A stretch of DNA of 42,420 nucleotides from Planctomycetota bacterium (GTDB lineage Bacteria; Planctomycetota; GCA-002687715), in NCBI GenBank assembly GCA_002683135.1, contig NYSS01000122.1, forward strand, positions 1-42,420, read 5' to 3'. Position 1 is the first letter of the stretch, and each line of letters opens with the position of its first letter. A program made the position numbers and the translations under genes. Below are positions 32,071-40,951 of the stretch, piece by piece. The notes beneath the pieces are model-generated. The model was not told the origin of the DNA. It made no database searches and saw only the letters and a program-made list of their open reading frames with translations.

Positions 32071-33225
32071 TCAAGGCAGAGCGCGCGACCGATGCGATGG
32101 CCACACGATGCGCCACGCGCGGCCCACGAGGCGCCCCCGGGGCACGGGTCCACTCTTACGACTGTCATCACTCACAGGAGCGTTATCCCCAAGGAAGAAA
32201 TACCCGTCGCCGACGTGATAGGCCCCCGCGCCGGCTCGTCGCAACGGCCACGCCCAGTACACGTCACGCGCGACCCGAACCGACGAGAGCCGCACAACAC
32301 CAGCATCAAGCACGAGACGAACGCGCGAATAACCACCGTGTACGCCCGTTTCGCGACGTTGCTCGAGAAGGACGCGCTGGGGTCGCATATCGCCGCCCAA
32401 GCGGACGACACGGAACCGCCCGTCGATCGTCTCCATCCGCAACGCGACGGGGAACGCCCCATCCCACGCCAGCGGAGTGATCCGCGACCCGTCGAAGTCG
32501 CCGACACGAAGGGAGAGCCCGCCGGCTCCGATGCAGACCGCCCTGCGTTCACCATGACCACGAAGGTCGTGCCAGATCTGGAGCTGGCCGCCCCCTTGGA
32601 TCGCATCAATCCGCAGGTCAACGCGAATGTCAGGGACGACCTGGGACCCGGCCTGATAACCGCCCTCGTTACCGAGGTGGTCGTCATAGATGTTCTCGCG
32701 GACGAGCTCCGATAGGCTGCTCTTCAGGTGTGCCACGACGTTGCCCGAGAGCGTAAGCGCTGTACTGTCGCCCCGCACCGATCCCGAAAGTACGTTGAAG
32801 CGATCTGAGCCGCCTTCCCCAGCCGGCGTCGGAAACAGCGGCACAAGCAGATCGTCAACCACATCCGGTGGCCGGATGAGCCGCTGCATCTGGTCCGGCG
32901 ACTTCCCGACGTACAGGTCCCCCGCGCGGAGGTCGATGAACTCGTCCTCCATTCCCACGACGCGCTTCACCAGCGGCAGCCCCGATCCCTCGTCGCTCTC
33001 GTACAGCCAGATCTGCCATCTGCGGGGTTTCTGCGCGAGCCGCTGCACCAGGATTCGGTCCTCCTCCCCACGGAAGCCCGGCCACATGCTCTGCTCGACG
33101 ACGAGAAAAACGTCGACGGCGAAACCCCTCACGAGGAAGACCGTGCCGACAAGAACAACCGTCACCAGGAGCCACCGCCAGCCCCGGGGGCGTGGCTTCC
33201 TGGCTTCGCGGACCTCCGGCTTCAA
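32071..33225 (-). CDS. lepB: Signal peptidase I with a large insertion
   Basis: A 384-residue membrane peptidase that removes signal peptides from exported proteins. It starts at a TTG that overlaps the amidohydrolase stop (TTGA), with GAGGGG 7 nt upstream. One transmembrane helix spans ~16-34. Catalytic serine S46 is in EQSMWPGF and general base K87 in LVKRVVGMEDEF; the late box YFFLGDNAPVSDDSR is also present. Between the lysine box and the GDN box lie ~240 residues instead of the usual shorter lid, including a beta-rich segment (RFRVVRLGGDMRP, GQLQIWHDLRG). The insertion probably folds as an extra beta-sandwich-like module on the outer face. Translational coupling with the amidohydrolase looks accidental in function. 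Confidence 0.88.
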   Translation of the reverse strand: MKPEVREARKPRPRGWRWLLVTVVLVGTVFLVRGFAVDVFLVVEQSMWPGFRGEEDRILVQRLAQKPRRWQIWLYESDEGSGLPLVKRVVGMEDEFIDLRAGDLYVGKSPDQMQRLIRPPDVVDDLLVPLFPTPAGEGGSDRFNVLSGSVRGDSTALTLSGNVVAHLKSSLSELVRENIYDDHLGNEGGYQAGSQVVPDIRVDLRIDAIQGGGQLQIWHDLRGHGERRAVCIGAGGLSLRVGDFDGSRITPLAWDGAFPVALRMETIDGRFRVVRLGGDMRPQRVLLEQRRETGVHGGYSRVRLVLDAGVVRLSSVRVARDVYWAWPLRRAGAGAYHVGDGYFFLGDNAPVSDDSRKSGPVPRGRLVGRAWRIVWPSHRSRALP

Positions 33226-34523
33226 GGGCGGTCCCCTCGGCGGTACCGCACCTGCCCATCGATCGTCACGAGGGCCACGTCGTCGGGAGTGGCTGTCCAG
33301 ACGACAACGGATTCGGGATCGTGCCACGGCCCATGGCGGACACGGTCGGCTTCGATCAGCGTGCAATCCGCGGCTTTCCCCGGCTCCAGGGTCCCGATCT
33401 CCTCGCCGAGACCAAGCGCGAAAGCACCGCCCCTCGTCGCCATGTCGAGGGCGCGCGACGCCGTCATCCTGTCGATGTCCCGATGCACCGCGCGCTGCGT
33501 CAACAAGAACGCGCGCATCTCGGAGAACATGTCGAGGGTGCCCGCGCTGGCAACGGAATCGGTTCCGAGGGCGACCTCGATCCCTGCGTCCAGCATCTCT
33601 GCAACCGGCGCGATCCCCTCGGCGAGCTTCATGTTCGACACGGGGCAATGGGCGACCGCTACCCCGGAGGAGGCGAGAAGCTCAATGTCCTCCTCGGTCA
33701 CCTGGACGCAATGCACCGCGATGCAATCCGGGCCGAGGATGTCGCGGTCGTTCAGCGCCGCCGTCGGCGTCGCCCCGATGTCGTAGCGGTGAAGCTGATC
33801 CCGCTCTCGAGTTACCTCGGCGATGGGCCCATGCCCCCGCGTGAGGAACGCGTGCTCGGCACCGCTCTCCGCGAGGTGAAACGAGAGCCGCCGTTCTTCC
33901 CTCCGGGCGCGCTTCGCGATCTCCTCGAATACCGCCGGTGGGCACGTCCACGGCGAGTGCGGCGAGTAGCCGTACGGGAAACCCCCGAGCCCCTCATCTA
34001 GGAGGTCCAGGTCCCGCCCCACACTCTCCAGATACTCCCGGTCGTCCGTCGCCGCGCTCCCGAAGACCTCCCGGAAGAAGACCCCCTTGAGGCCGACCTT
34101 CCGCATGGCCGCGACGCCCTCCAAGCGGAAGAAGCTGTCGGCTACGGTGGTGACACCCCCGGCGAGAAGCTCGTTGGCCGACGCGAGCGCCCCCGCTTCG
34201 AAGAAGCCATCGCGGCGCACCCCCGCCTCGATTGCTGGCATCAGCCCCGACAGAATCCAATCCACGAACGAAAGGTCGTCGGCTACGTGGCGCAGCCCGC
34301 CGAGGGCCAGGTGCGCGTGGGCATTCACCAACCCCGGCATCAGCACGCTGTGGGGCCCACCGCGATGCGTCTCCAGCTCCGCCGGCGGCGACCCCTCAGC
34401 GACCTCCCGAATGCGCCCGTCCTCAAATCCCACCCAGCCAGGCGAGAGCACCACCCCAGAGCGGGTGATGACGTGAGCGGCCGCGATCGCGTCCATGGAT
34501 CGGAAGTCTACTTCAGTCGCCAT
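33222..34523 (-). CDS. Amidohydrolase of the TRZ/ATZ - adenosine-type deaminase family
   Basis: A 433-residue cytoplasmic metal-dependent hydrolase. All five metal/active-site positions of the family are visible: H69 and H71 (NAHAHLAL), H215 with E218 (FHLAES), H270 (VHCVQV), and D321 (GTDSVAS). PGLVNAHAH and the C-terminal GTLEPGKAADCTLIEAD are typical of the SAH/MTA deaminase and chlorohydrolase group. It probably deaminates a purine-type nucleoside or related heterocycle, but substrate prediction needs a phylogeny. The start is uncertain: ATG 34523 is used, and ATG 34496 (starting MDAIAAAHVIT) is equally possible; neither has a Shine-Dalgarno. Its stop overlaps the signal peptidase start. 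Confidence 0.85.
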   Translation of the reverse strand: MATEVDFRSMDAIAAAHVITRSGVVLSPGWVGFEDGRIREVAEGSPPAELETHRGGPHSVLMPGLVNAHAHLALGGLRHVADDLSFVDWILSGLMPAIEAGVRRDGFFEAGALASANELLAGGVTTVADSFFRLEGVAAMRKVGLKGVFFREVFGSAATDDREYLESVGRDLDLLDEGLGGFPYGYSPHSPWTCPPAVFEEIAKRARREERRLSFHLAESGAEHAFLTRGHGPIAEVTRERDQLHRYDIGATPTAALNDRDILGPDCIAVHCVQVTEEDIELLASSGVAVAHCPVSNMKLAEGIAPVAEMLDAGIEVALGTDSVASAGTLDMFSEMRAFLLTQRAVHRDIDRMTASRALDMATRGGAFALGLGEEIGTLEPGKAADCTLIEADRVRHGPWHDPESVVVWTATPDDVALVTIDGQVRYRRGDRP

Positions 34524-34705
34524 CAAGCCGTACGCATCATGAAGAGTCGCGTGAAACCATATCCGGTCGGACGTGTGAGCAACCGGTCACTTCCCAGAAG
34601 AACCGCGCAGATTAACGGTGATATCCGGCACCCCATGGAACGCGAGGCGCCGCAGGCAGCGGCGGCGAGGGCGTGACTTGGTCTGGTTCACGAGGGATCC
34701 ATACG

Positions 34706-34722
34706 GCACCCGGCGGGGGTGC
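34706..34722 (-). terminator. Weak hairpin after mgtE
   Basis: A 6-bp stem, gcaccc (34706-34711) with gggtgc (34717-34722), lies 8 bp past the mgtE stop. There is no U-tract. Confidence 0.3.
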
Positions 34723-34730
34723 GCCCGCAA

Positions 34731-36101
34731 TTATGTCGCGAGTTCAAAGACGCCAAATACGATGCAGATGTAGATCGTGAACCCGAGGATATCGTTCAGG
34801 GTCGTGATGACGGGGCCCGCCGCCAGCGCGGGATCAATGTTCACTCGCTGGCATGCAGAGGGCAACACCGCGCCGATCGTTCCTGCGGCGCTGGCGGCTA
34901 GCGCGACTGACACCGCCACGGCCCAGAACCGCTCCGGCTCCGGATCGGTCATGATGACCAGCGCCATCAAGCCTGAGATCAGACCGCAGATCACCCCGTT
35001 CGCAAACGCGACCAAGATCTCCTCGGCGATGACTCGCCGGACCCGTGAACGGGGAATCTCACCGGTGGCGAACCCCCGGAGCATGACGGCCGCTGACTGC
35101 ATGCCGACGTTCCCTGCCAGGCCAGCCACGAGCGGCAGTAACTGGGCCGTCTTTTCGATCATCCCTCCCGCACCGAATCCCTCAGCGAGGGAGCGGATGA
35201 TCCACCCCGCACCGACGCAGCCGAAGAGCGTGAAGAGGAGGTAGGGCATGCGCGCCCGAACCCTCTCGAGGACGCCTCGCTCCGTCGGAAGAGACTGCCC
35301 CGCACCCGCCATGGCAAGCACGTCTTCGTCGGCCTCGTCTTCCAAGGCAGTCAACGCGTCATCCGCCGTGACCACGCCGAGGAGGCGCCCCGTCCGATCA
35401 ACAACCGGCAGCACGCCGAGGTGGTAGGTCTCCATCATGCGGATGACCTCCTCCTGATCTACCTCCGGCGCGACGCGGATCACCTCCGACGTCATCCACT
35501 GGCTCACGGGCTCGTCGGGCTGGGCGACGATGACATCACGGATCGAGACGACGCCGCGCAACACATCCGCGTCACATACGAACAGCGCGTTGATCGTCTC
35601 CGCGTCCGGGCTACCGCGCACGACCTCGAAGATGTCCACGGGGCGCGCGCCAGACGGGATGGTCAAGACCTCGGGCGTCATGAGACCGCCAGCGGTGTCG
35701 GGTCCATATTCGCGCAGCTCTCGGATCTCGCGGGCATCCTCCGTATCGAGGTCGCGCAGCAGGGCTTCCGCGTCGGAGGGCTCAACGGATTCCAGGACGT
35801 CGGCGGCGTCGTCCGGGTCCATGGTCGCGATGACCTCGGACCCGTGGTCCCCGACATGGAGCATGAGGAGCGCCTGCTCCTTCGGAGCGGCCTCCGTCAA
35901 GACCACCCCCTGGGTCTCGGTCTCGACGAGGTCGAAACAGAGGGTGATCTCCTCCTGCTCGAGATCAGGGAGTGTCCGCGCCAGATCGATGGGGTTGTGG
36001 CGCCCCAGGAGCTCGCTCAGCTCATGACGGGCGGACGGATCGCCCCCGATCGCCGTCCCAGACAGCGCGCGGATCTGGGCGCCGAGCCGACCTGGGTCCA
36101 T
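34731..36101 (-). CDS. mgtE: MgtE-type magnesium transporter
   Basis: A 456-residue inner-membrane magnesium channel/transporter. Residues ~1-130 are the N domain (superhelical, DPDDAADVLESVEP, LLRDLDTEDAREI). Residues ~130-260 are a CBS pair (AGGLMTPEVLTIP; VLPVVDRTGRLLGVVTADDAL). The C-terminal ~190 residues hold five transmembrane helices with the family signature LVAGLAGNVGMQSAAVMLRG and the pore-proximal Asp in TLNDILGFTIYI. The acidic N and CBS domains sense cytoplasmic Mg2+ and close the channel. ATG 36101 is used; a TTG at 36119 with GAGAGG upstream would add six residues. No riboswitch-like leader was recognised. Confidence 0.9.
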   Translation of the reverse strand: MDPGRLGAQIRALSGTAIGGDPSARHELSELLGRHNPIDLARTLPDLEQEEITLCFDLVETETQGVVLTEAAPKEQALLMLHVGDHGSEVIATMDPDDAADVLESVEPSDAEALLRDLDTEDAREIRELREYGPDTAGGLMTPEVLTIPSGARPVDIFEVVRGSPDAETINALFVCDADVLRGVVSIRDVIVAQPDEPVSQWMTSEVIRVAPEVDQEEVIRMMETYHLGVLPVVDRTGRLLGVVTADDALTALEDEADEDVLAMAGAGQSLPTERGVLERVRARMPYLLFTLFGCVGAGWIIRSLAEGFGAGGMIEKTAQLLPLVAGLAGNVGMQSAAVMLRGFATGEIPRSRVRRVIAEEILVAFANGVICGLISGLMALVIMTDPEPERFWAVAVSVALAASAAGTIGAVLPSACQRVNIDPALAAGPVITTLNDILGFTIYICIVFGVFELAT

Positions 36102-36337
36102 GCCGCCGAGCGTATCCAACGAACCTCTCCACAGAGATGCCCCCCGGGGCCCCATCCCCCCGGTGAATCGGCCATTTTACGAACCGGCCCTGATTCAACA
36201 ACCCCATTCACCACAGTGCTTTACAACGCGTGCCGGGATTATCCACGAACCCGCGCAGGAGCCCCTCATCCCGTCTAGCCGAGCCGTATAGATGGGAGAG
36301 GGTCCGGGGTCGCCAGCCCCCGGATACGGAACGAACG

Positions 36338-37465
36338 ATGCCAAAAGACCAGGATAAAGCGGCGCTCAAGCGAATCTTCGACCTCTGCCAGCGGCTCGAT
36401 CAGACCGCTGATGCGCTCGCCATGGGCGTCTCCCAGGGGCAAGGCAAGCGCCTGCGCGCCCGCCGCATGGAGCTGGTACGCACCCTGCTCGCCACCGCCG
36501 CAGGAGGCTCTGACACCCAGGCCCTACCCGCCATGCTCCGCGAGGTGGCGCGCCATGCAGGGCTCTCGGACCGGGAGCTGGTTCTGTTCATGTTTCTGCT
36601 GGAACGTCGCGTTTCCTGCAGCGAACCGGAATTCGAGGGGCGGGAGCTCCTCCAGTTGCTGTCCGAGAGCTCCTTCGACCTGCTCAAGCACAGCGACCTC
36701 CTCCACCAAGACGGGCGTCTCGTGAGCAGCGGGCTCGTGCGCGCCCGGCTGCCACATCCAGAAGCACCTCTGGAGGGCGAGTTTCGAATCTCGGAGCGGT
36801 TCTTCCGGCGCTTTCTTCGCCACTTCCACGGACATGGCGCCGGCGCGGACAAGCACCCGAAGGTCACCGCGTACGCCGCGGTCGTCGACCACTATCTCGA
36901 GCTACGCCACCTCGTCACTCTGTTGCAGAGTCGCGCAGCGGCGCTGTTTCCACAGAGCTACTGGCTCGATGTCCATCCGGACGTCGAAGACAGCCCGCAA
37001 AACCTCTCCGAGACCATCCTGCAGGCGCGCCATCTCGTGCGCCACCGTGAGAAGCAGACGTTGGATTTCGTGCTGCCTCTCGTCGCATTCCGTGAGGAGC
37101 TCGAGATCGACACCGACGAAGAGATCATCTTGCTCGCGCTGCTCTTCCAGGAACTGTTCGCTTCCTCCCCGGTCCTCGAGGCCGCGGAGCTGGTCCGGCT
37201 GGTCAGCGCCAGTGAGGAAGATGTCTTCACGAAACGGTCGTTGCTGGCACCGGGCTCACGCCTGATCGAGTCGGGACTCGTCGCACTCGAGGGCGAGGTC
37301 GACGACAAGACACTGCTCTCCGGCGTGTTCCTCGCGGAATGGGTGGCAGAGCGCCTGCTGCAGAAGGTCGACGTCGCCGCCAGCATCCGTCAGGACGAGC
37401 GCAATCGCTTCCACGACTTCCTTGAAGGCCTCGAAGGTTCAGAGGATTTCTACCGGAATCTGTAG
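36338..37465 (+). CDS. Unknown protein with an internal domain duplication (winged-helix-like)
   Basis: A 375-residue soluble protein. Residues ~75-160 and ~255-341 are two copies of one domain: LVLFMFLLERR ... ELLQLLSESSFDLLKHSDLL ... LVSSGLV against ILLALLFQELF ... ELVRLVSASEEDVFTKRSLL ... LIESGLV. Each copy has the helix pattern of the winged-helix module that precedes the AAA+ domain in a family of bacterial ATPases, but no ATPase domain is present here. An adaptor or DNA/protein-binding role is therefore possible. The start has only a weak GGA upstream; the frame stays open further upstream without coding character. The TPR gene follows 13 bp later. Confidence 0.55.
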   Translation: MPKDQDKAALKRIFDLCQRLDQTADALAMGVSQGQGKRLRARRMELVRTLLATAAGGSDTQALPAMLREVARHAGLSDRELVLFMFLLERRVSCSEPEFEGRELLQLLSESSFDLLKHSDLLHQDGRLVSSGLVRARLPHPEAPLEGEFRISERFFRRFLRHFHGHGAGADKHPKVTAYAAVVDHYLELRHLVTLLQSRAAALFPQSYWLDVHPDVEDSPQNLSETILQARHLVRHREKQTLDFVLPLVAFREELEIDTDEEIILLALLFQELFASSPVLEAAELVRLVSASEEDVFTKRSLLAPGSRLIESGLVALEGEVDDKTLLSGVFLAEWVAERLLQKVDVAASIRQDERNRFHDFLEGLEGSEDFYRNL

Positions 37466-37471
37466 TACAAC
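37466..37471 (+). promoter_or_regulatory. TANNN(T/C) box 7 nt before the ATG at 37479
   Basis: TACAAC ends 7 nt before the start codon, directly after the preceding stop. No Shine-Dalgarno is present. It fits the leaderless pattern seen in front of other genes, with C in place of the last T. Confidence 0.25.
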
Positions 37472-37478
37472 TCGGCCC

Positions 37479-38150
37479 ATGGAGGCTCACGACGACCAAG
37501 TCCTGAGGGCGAAGTACCACGAGTACCAACGGATGTACTCCACGGACCCGGAGGACCGGATCTGGGCCGCCGTCGCCGAGGCCTTCGGCATGGCAGGGGA
37601 TGGGCCCCATATGATGGCCGCCCTAGAGCGGGCCGTGATGGTCAACCCGGAGTGGGGCAAGCACCATCTGGATCTCGCCAAGGCGCGGCTGCAAGCCCAC
37701 CAGTGGATGAGCGCCGCCGAGGCGCTCGAGCGCTGCGCCGACCTCGACGCGTCAGGCTGCCGCGGGGACTTTTTCGCGGAGTCGTTCCTGTACTACCTGG
37801 GATACGCGATGTTCGGGTCCCTGAGGTACAAGGAAGCGGCGGAGGCATGGCGAGCGGCGGATCACGTCATCCAGTTCTGGGGGAATCCGGAACCACTCAA
37901 GGACTTCCACCTGCATCGGGCATGGGCCTATCACCTGGAGGGTGACTACCTCGACGCCGTCGAGTGCTATCGACGTGCCCTTATCGCTCCTGGGCCAGGT
38001 GACACCTCCATGGACGACGATATGGACCCGGATCTGGTCGAGAAGTGCCAGGATCAGATGAACGACAACATCGAGCGCTACCACGACATGGCAGCAGCCG
38101 GTGTCCCCCTCGAATCCGACGGCCTGATCGCGACTCCTTACACCTCTTGA
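37479..38150 (+). CDS. TPR-repeat protein
   Basis: A 223-residue soluble protein made mostly of tetratricopeptide-like helix pairs: AALERAVMVNPEWGKHHLDL, ALERCADLDASG, YYLGYAMFGSLRYKEAAEAW, and HRAWAYHLEGDYLDAVECYR. No enzyme motif or signal peptide is present. The C-terminal ~50 residues are acidic. It is the second gene after the duplicated-domain protein and may scaffold the same complex, though this is inference. It converges with ilvE (6 bp between stops). Confidence 0.75.
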   Translation: MEAHDDQVLRAKYHEYQRMYSTDPEDRIWAAVAEAFGMAGDGPHMMAALERAVMVNPEWGKHHLDLAKARLQAHQWMSAAEALERCADLDASGCRGDFFAESFLYYLGYAMFGSLRYKEAAEAWRAADHVIQFWGNPEPLKDFHLHRAWAYHLEGDYLDAVECYRRALIAPGPGDTSMDDDMDPDLVEKCQDQMNDNIERYHDMAAAGVPLESDGLIATPYTS

Positions 38151-38156
38151 TCACGC

Positions 38157-39086
38157 TCAGTCGACGCGGGTGAGCCAAGGCAGGTACGCATCCCCCGCCC
38201 GGCCACGGACAGCCGCGAGGTAGGTCGACTGGATCTTCTCCGTGACCGGACCGCGGACACCGGAACCGATGGGCTGGTCATTGACCTTCGCAATCGGCGT
38301 GACCTCGGCCGCGGTCCCGGTGAAGAAGGCCTCGTCCGCGCTCATGAGGTCGTCGACACCGAATGGGGCGATCTCACACTCGATGCCGAATGCGTCCGCG
38401 ATGTGCAGGACCGAGTCCCGCGTGATGCCGAGGAGGAGCGATTCCTCGGGCGGGTTCGTTTGGATACGCCCGTCGTTAACCAGGAAGATGTTCTCCCCCG
38501 ACCCCTCGGCGATCCGGCCCTCCGGATTCAGCAGGATGCCCTCGTCGTACCCACCGGCGGCCGCCTCTTTCGTCGCGACGACGGAGTTCAAGTAGTGGCC
38601 TGACGCCTTGACCGTCGGGTCGAACGCGCTCGGGTGGTACTTCCTCCGATCGACGATCTTCGCGCTGATGCCGTTCTCCAGCGCCCCAGCGCCGAGATAC
38701 TCGCCCCAGGACCAGACCGCGATGCCGACGTTGGTCTCGCAATCAACGGGGCGAACCCCCATCCGCCCCTCCCCCGTGAGCACGACGGGGCGGATATAGC
38801 ACTCACGAAAATCGTGGCGACGAATCAGATCCCGGGAGGCCTCGGTGAGCTGCTCGTCCGTCCAGGGGTACTCCATGTAGTAACCCCGGGCCGACCGCCG
38901 TAGGCGCTCCCAGTGTTCGGGGAGACGGAAGATGGCCGGCCCGCCCTCCGCGTCGTAGCAACGGATGCCCTCAAAGACGGCGGTCCCGTAGTGGATGCAA
39001 TGGGCAAAGAACGAGACGTGCGCGTTGTCCGCGTCCACAACCTCGCCATCCATCCAAACGTACTGGCTGTCTACCTTGCGCGGCAT
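38157..39086 (-). CDS. ilvE: Branched-chain amino acid aminotransferase
   Basis: A 309-residue class IV PLP aminotransferase. The ATG at 39086 has GGAGAGGAG 5 nt upstream, the clearest ribosome-binding site in the window. K160 (FDPTVKASGHYLNS) is the PLP lysine at the position seen in E. coli IlvE (K159). Other hallmarks are HYGTAVFEGIRCY, GRIAEGSGENIFLV (phosphate cup) and FFTGTAAEVTPI. It interconverts Val, Leu and Ile with their keto acids in the cytoplasm. A LeuA-like synthase gene lies 570 bp away on the other strand, in keeping with branched-chain metabolism. Confidence 0.93.
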   Translation of the reverse strand: MPRKVDSQYVWMDGEVVDADNAHVSFFAHCIHYGTAVFEGIRCYDAEGGPAIFRLPEHWERLRRSARGYYMEYPWTDEQLTEASRDLIRRHDFRECYIRPVVLTGEGRMGVRPVDCETNVGIAVWSWGEYLGAGALENGISAKIVDRRKYHPSAFDPTVKASGHYLNSVVATKEAAAGGYDEGILLNPEGRIAEGSGENIFLVNDGRIQTNPPEESLLLGITRDSVLHIADAFGIECEIAPFGVDDLMSADEAFFTGTAAEVTPIAKVNDQPIGSGVRGPVTEKIQSTYLAAVRGRAGDAYLPWLTRVD

Positions 39087-39348
39087 GAGAACTCCTCTCC
39101 ACGGTCCCAGATCGTCCCCAATGGTGGAGGAAGCCGCAGGCGGAGGCAAGGACGCGCCGAGCCAGCGGATACTCGCTGAGGGTCTCACGGGCGCCGCGAC
39201 GTGTAACGCCGCCGGTGCGATCGGACGGGGTCAGCGTGGTCTAAGACCGCCAGGGGACAGGTTCGACGTCGTCTTGTCTGGGTTGAGTGGCCTCGTCGTT
39301 CCCCAACAGCGCCGAGATGGAGGTTCAATGCCGCCTGGTGTCTCTCGC

Positions 39349-39468
39349 CTACCGAGACCTCGGCGTGTACGTCCCACCGCGCCTACGGATGAGATAGCAG
39401 AACTCGTATCCGTGGCTCATGGATTCGAAGTCGAGGATCTCGAGATCGTAGGGGTTGCACGGACGCAC
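39349..39468 (-). CDS. Possible small protein of 39 residues
   Basis: A GTG-initiated frame encodes MRPCNPYDLEILDFESMSHG followed by YEFCYLIRRRGGTYTPRSR. Codon third positions are mostly G or C and the sequence is protein-like, unlike the other frames here. The frame is open for some codons upstream without an ATG, and there is no clear ribosome-binding site. It could be a small gene or the tail of a decayed one. Confidence 0.22.
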   Translation of the reverse strand: MRPCNPYDLEILDFESMSHGYEFCYLIRRRGGTYTPRSR

Positions 39469-39639
39469 GGCGCCTGTTTGAACCGTAGCCGATCGATCGC
39501 CCGCTCCCGGGTAATCGAGGCTTGAAGTACCCCTCCGGCCTCGGGCTCAGACCTGGGATTGGCCCTTCGAACGGGTCCTCGCCAGCGCGCCAGCGCGAGG
39601 CCGCGATCGCAGCCTCCGAGCCCGCGCGCAGCGGCGCGT

Positions 39640-39645
39640 TACAAT
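39640..39645 (+). promoter_or_regulatory. -10 box 9 nt before the ATG at 39655
   Basis: TACAAT matches 5 of 6 bases of TATAAT and ends 9 nt before the start codon, leaving room only for a leaderless or nearly leaderless mRNA. No -35 box is evident. Confidence 0.45.
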
Positions 39646-39654
39646 CGGCCCGCG

Positions 39655-40887
39655 ATGGGATCGCGCGAGACGCATGACCTGATCTACGACTGGAATACGT
39701 CGGGCGCGGAGCCCCCGCCAACGCCGGCCAAGATCACCCTCAATGACGAGACTCTCCGGGACGGATTGCAATCACCTTCGGTGTACGACCCACCGCTCGA
39801 GGCGAAGAAGGAGATCCTCGAGAAGATGGCCGCCATCGGCATCGAGACGGCCAACCTCGGGCTACCCGGTGCCGGCGAACAGCACCGCGACGACATCGAG
39901 CAGCTCGCGGTGCACATCAAGAAACACGGGCTACCGATCCGGCCCAACGTCGCATGTCGCACCGTCATCAGTGACGTCGAGCCGGTCCGCAAAATCATGG
40001 ACAGGAGCGGGCTGCCGGTCCTCGCATGCTGCTTCATCGGTTCGTCCCCGATCCGCCAATTCACGGAGGACTGGAACCTCGACCTCCTCCTGGGTCACGT
40101 CGAGAAGAGCCTCACCTATGCGCGCGACCACGGCATCCCGGTGATGTTCGTTACCGAGGACACGACGCGCGCCCACCCCGATGATCTCCGCGCGCTCTAC
40201 GGCCTCGCCATCGACCTCGGGGCCGAGCGTGTCTGCGTTTGTGATACGTGCGGGCACGCGACCCCCGAAGGTACCGGACGCGTCGTTCAATTCGTCAAGT
40301 CGATCGTCGACGAAAAGGGACGGGATGTGGGCATCGACTGGCACGGACACCGGGATCGCAATCTCGACATCATGAATTGCATCGCCGCCGTCGAAGCCGG
40401 GGTGACCCAGCTCCACGGGACAGCCCTCGGCGTCGGTGAGCGGGCCGGCAACGCCGCCATGGACCTGATCCTCGCGAACCTCAAGCTCCTCGGATGGATC
40501 GACAGGGACCTCTCGGCCCTCGGTGACTACGTCCGCACCTGCTCCAAGCACCTGAAGGTCCCCATCCCGCACAACTACCCGATCTTCGGCCACGACGCAT
40601 TCCTCACCGGAACCGGTGTCCACGCCTCTGCGGTCATCAAGGCGCTCAAGAAAGGGGATTCCTGGCTCGCCGATCGCGTGTACTCCGGCATCCCCGCGAC
40701 CGCGTTTGGTGAAGAGCAGCGCATCTCCGTCGGATACATGTCCGGCAGATCCAACGTCCTCTTCTGGCTCGAAACCCACGGTTACAACCCAAACGACGAG
40801 GCCCTCGTCGACAAGGTGTTCGCGGCAGCGAAGGCGTCCGATCACCTGATGAGCGACGACGAGCTCCACGCGATCGTCTCCAGCTAA
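39655..40887 (+). CDS. 2-isopropylmalate synthase-like DRE-TIM metallolyase
   Basis: A 410-residue cytoplasmic Claisen-condensing enzyme. Signatures: DETLRDGLQ (31-39), the metal-binding pair H230 and H232 in DWHGHRD, and LHGTALGVGERAGNA. The C-terminal part holds SGRSNVLFWL, close to the SGRSNV motif of LeuA-type enzymes. The ~120-residue LeuA regulatory (leucine-binding) domain is absent, so it is probably not leucine-inhibited, or it acts on another acceptor (citramalate or homocitrate synthase-like). The neighbouring ilvE supports a role in branched-chain or related keto-acid elongation. A TACAAT box lies 9 nt before the ATG and a strong terminator follows. Confidence 0.82.
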   Translation: MGSRETHDLIYDWNTSGAEPPPTPAKITLNDETLRDGLQSPSVYDPPLEAKKEILEKMAAIGIETANLGLPGAGEQHRDDIEQLAVHIKKHGLPIRPNVACRTVISDVEPVRKIMDRSGLPVLACCFIGSSPIRQFTEDWNLDLLLGHVEKSLTYARDHGIPVMFVTEDTTRAHPDDLRALYGLAIDLGAERVCVCDTCGHATPEGTGRVVQFVKSIVDEKGRDVGIDWHGHRDRNLDIMNCIAAVEAGVTQLHGTALGVGERAGNAAMDLILANLKLLGWIDRDLSALGDYVRTCSKHLKVPIPHNYPIFGHDAFLTGTGVHASAVIKALKKGDSWLADRVYSGIPATAFGEEQRISVGYMSGRSNVLFWLETHGYNPNDEALVDKVFAAAKASDHLMSDDELHAIVSS

Positions 40888-40921
40888 CCGCTGCCGAGCC
40901 CCGACGTCTTCCCCCCATAGA

Positions 40922-40951
40922 AACGGCGCGGCCCACCAGGACCGCGCCGTT
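40922..40951 (+). terminator. Hairpin terminator after the leuA-like gene
   Basis: A perfect 10-bp stem, aacggcgcgg (40922-40931) with ccgcgccgtt (40942-40951), and a 10-nt loop lie 35 bp past the stop. There is no U-tract. Confidence 0.6.

Larger units (their letters stand above)
39087..39654. other. Intergenic stretch between ilvE and the leuA-like gene
   Basis: About 570 bp between two divergent genes. It should hold both promoters: ilvE uses a Shine-Dalgarno leader, and the leuA-like gene has TACAAT close to its start. One coding-like small frame (39349-39468, minus) is listed separately. I found no RNA gene or repeat. Confidence 0.4.

Noticed and set aside
34539-34676. 45-codon ORF between the amidohydrolase and mgtE genes
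   Set aside because: It has Arg/Ala-rich composition, no ribosome-binding site and poor codon bias; most likely non-coding.
39230-39290. GGTTCGAC T-loop-like motif
   Set aside because: No matching acceptor, D or anticodon arms can be drawn on either strand, so it is not a tRNA.
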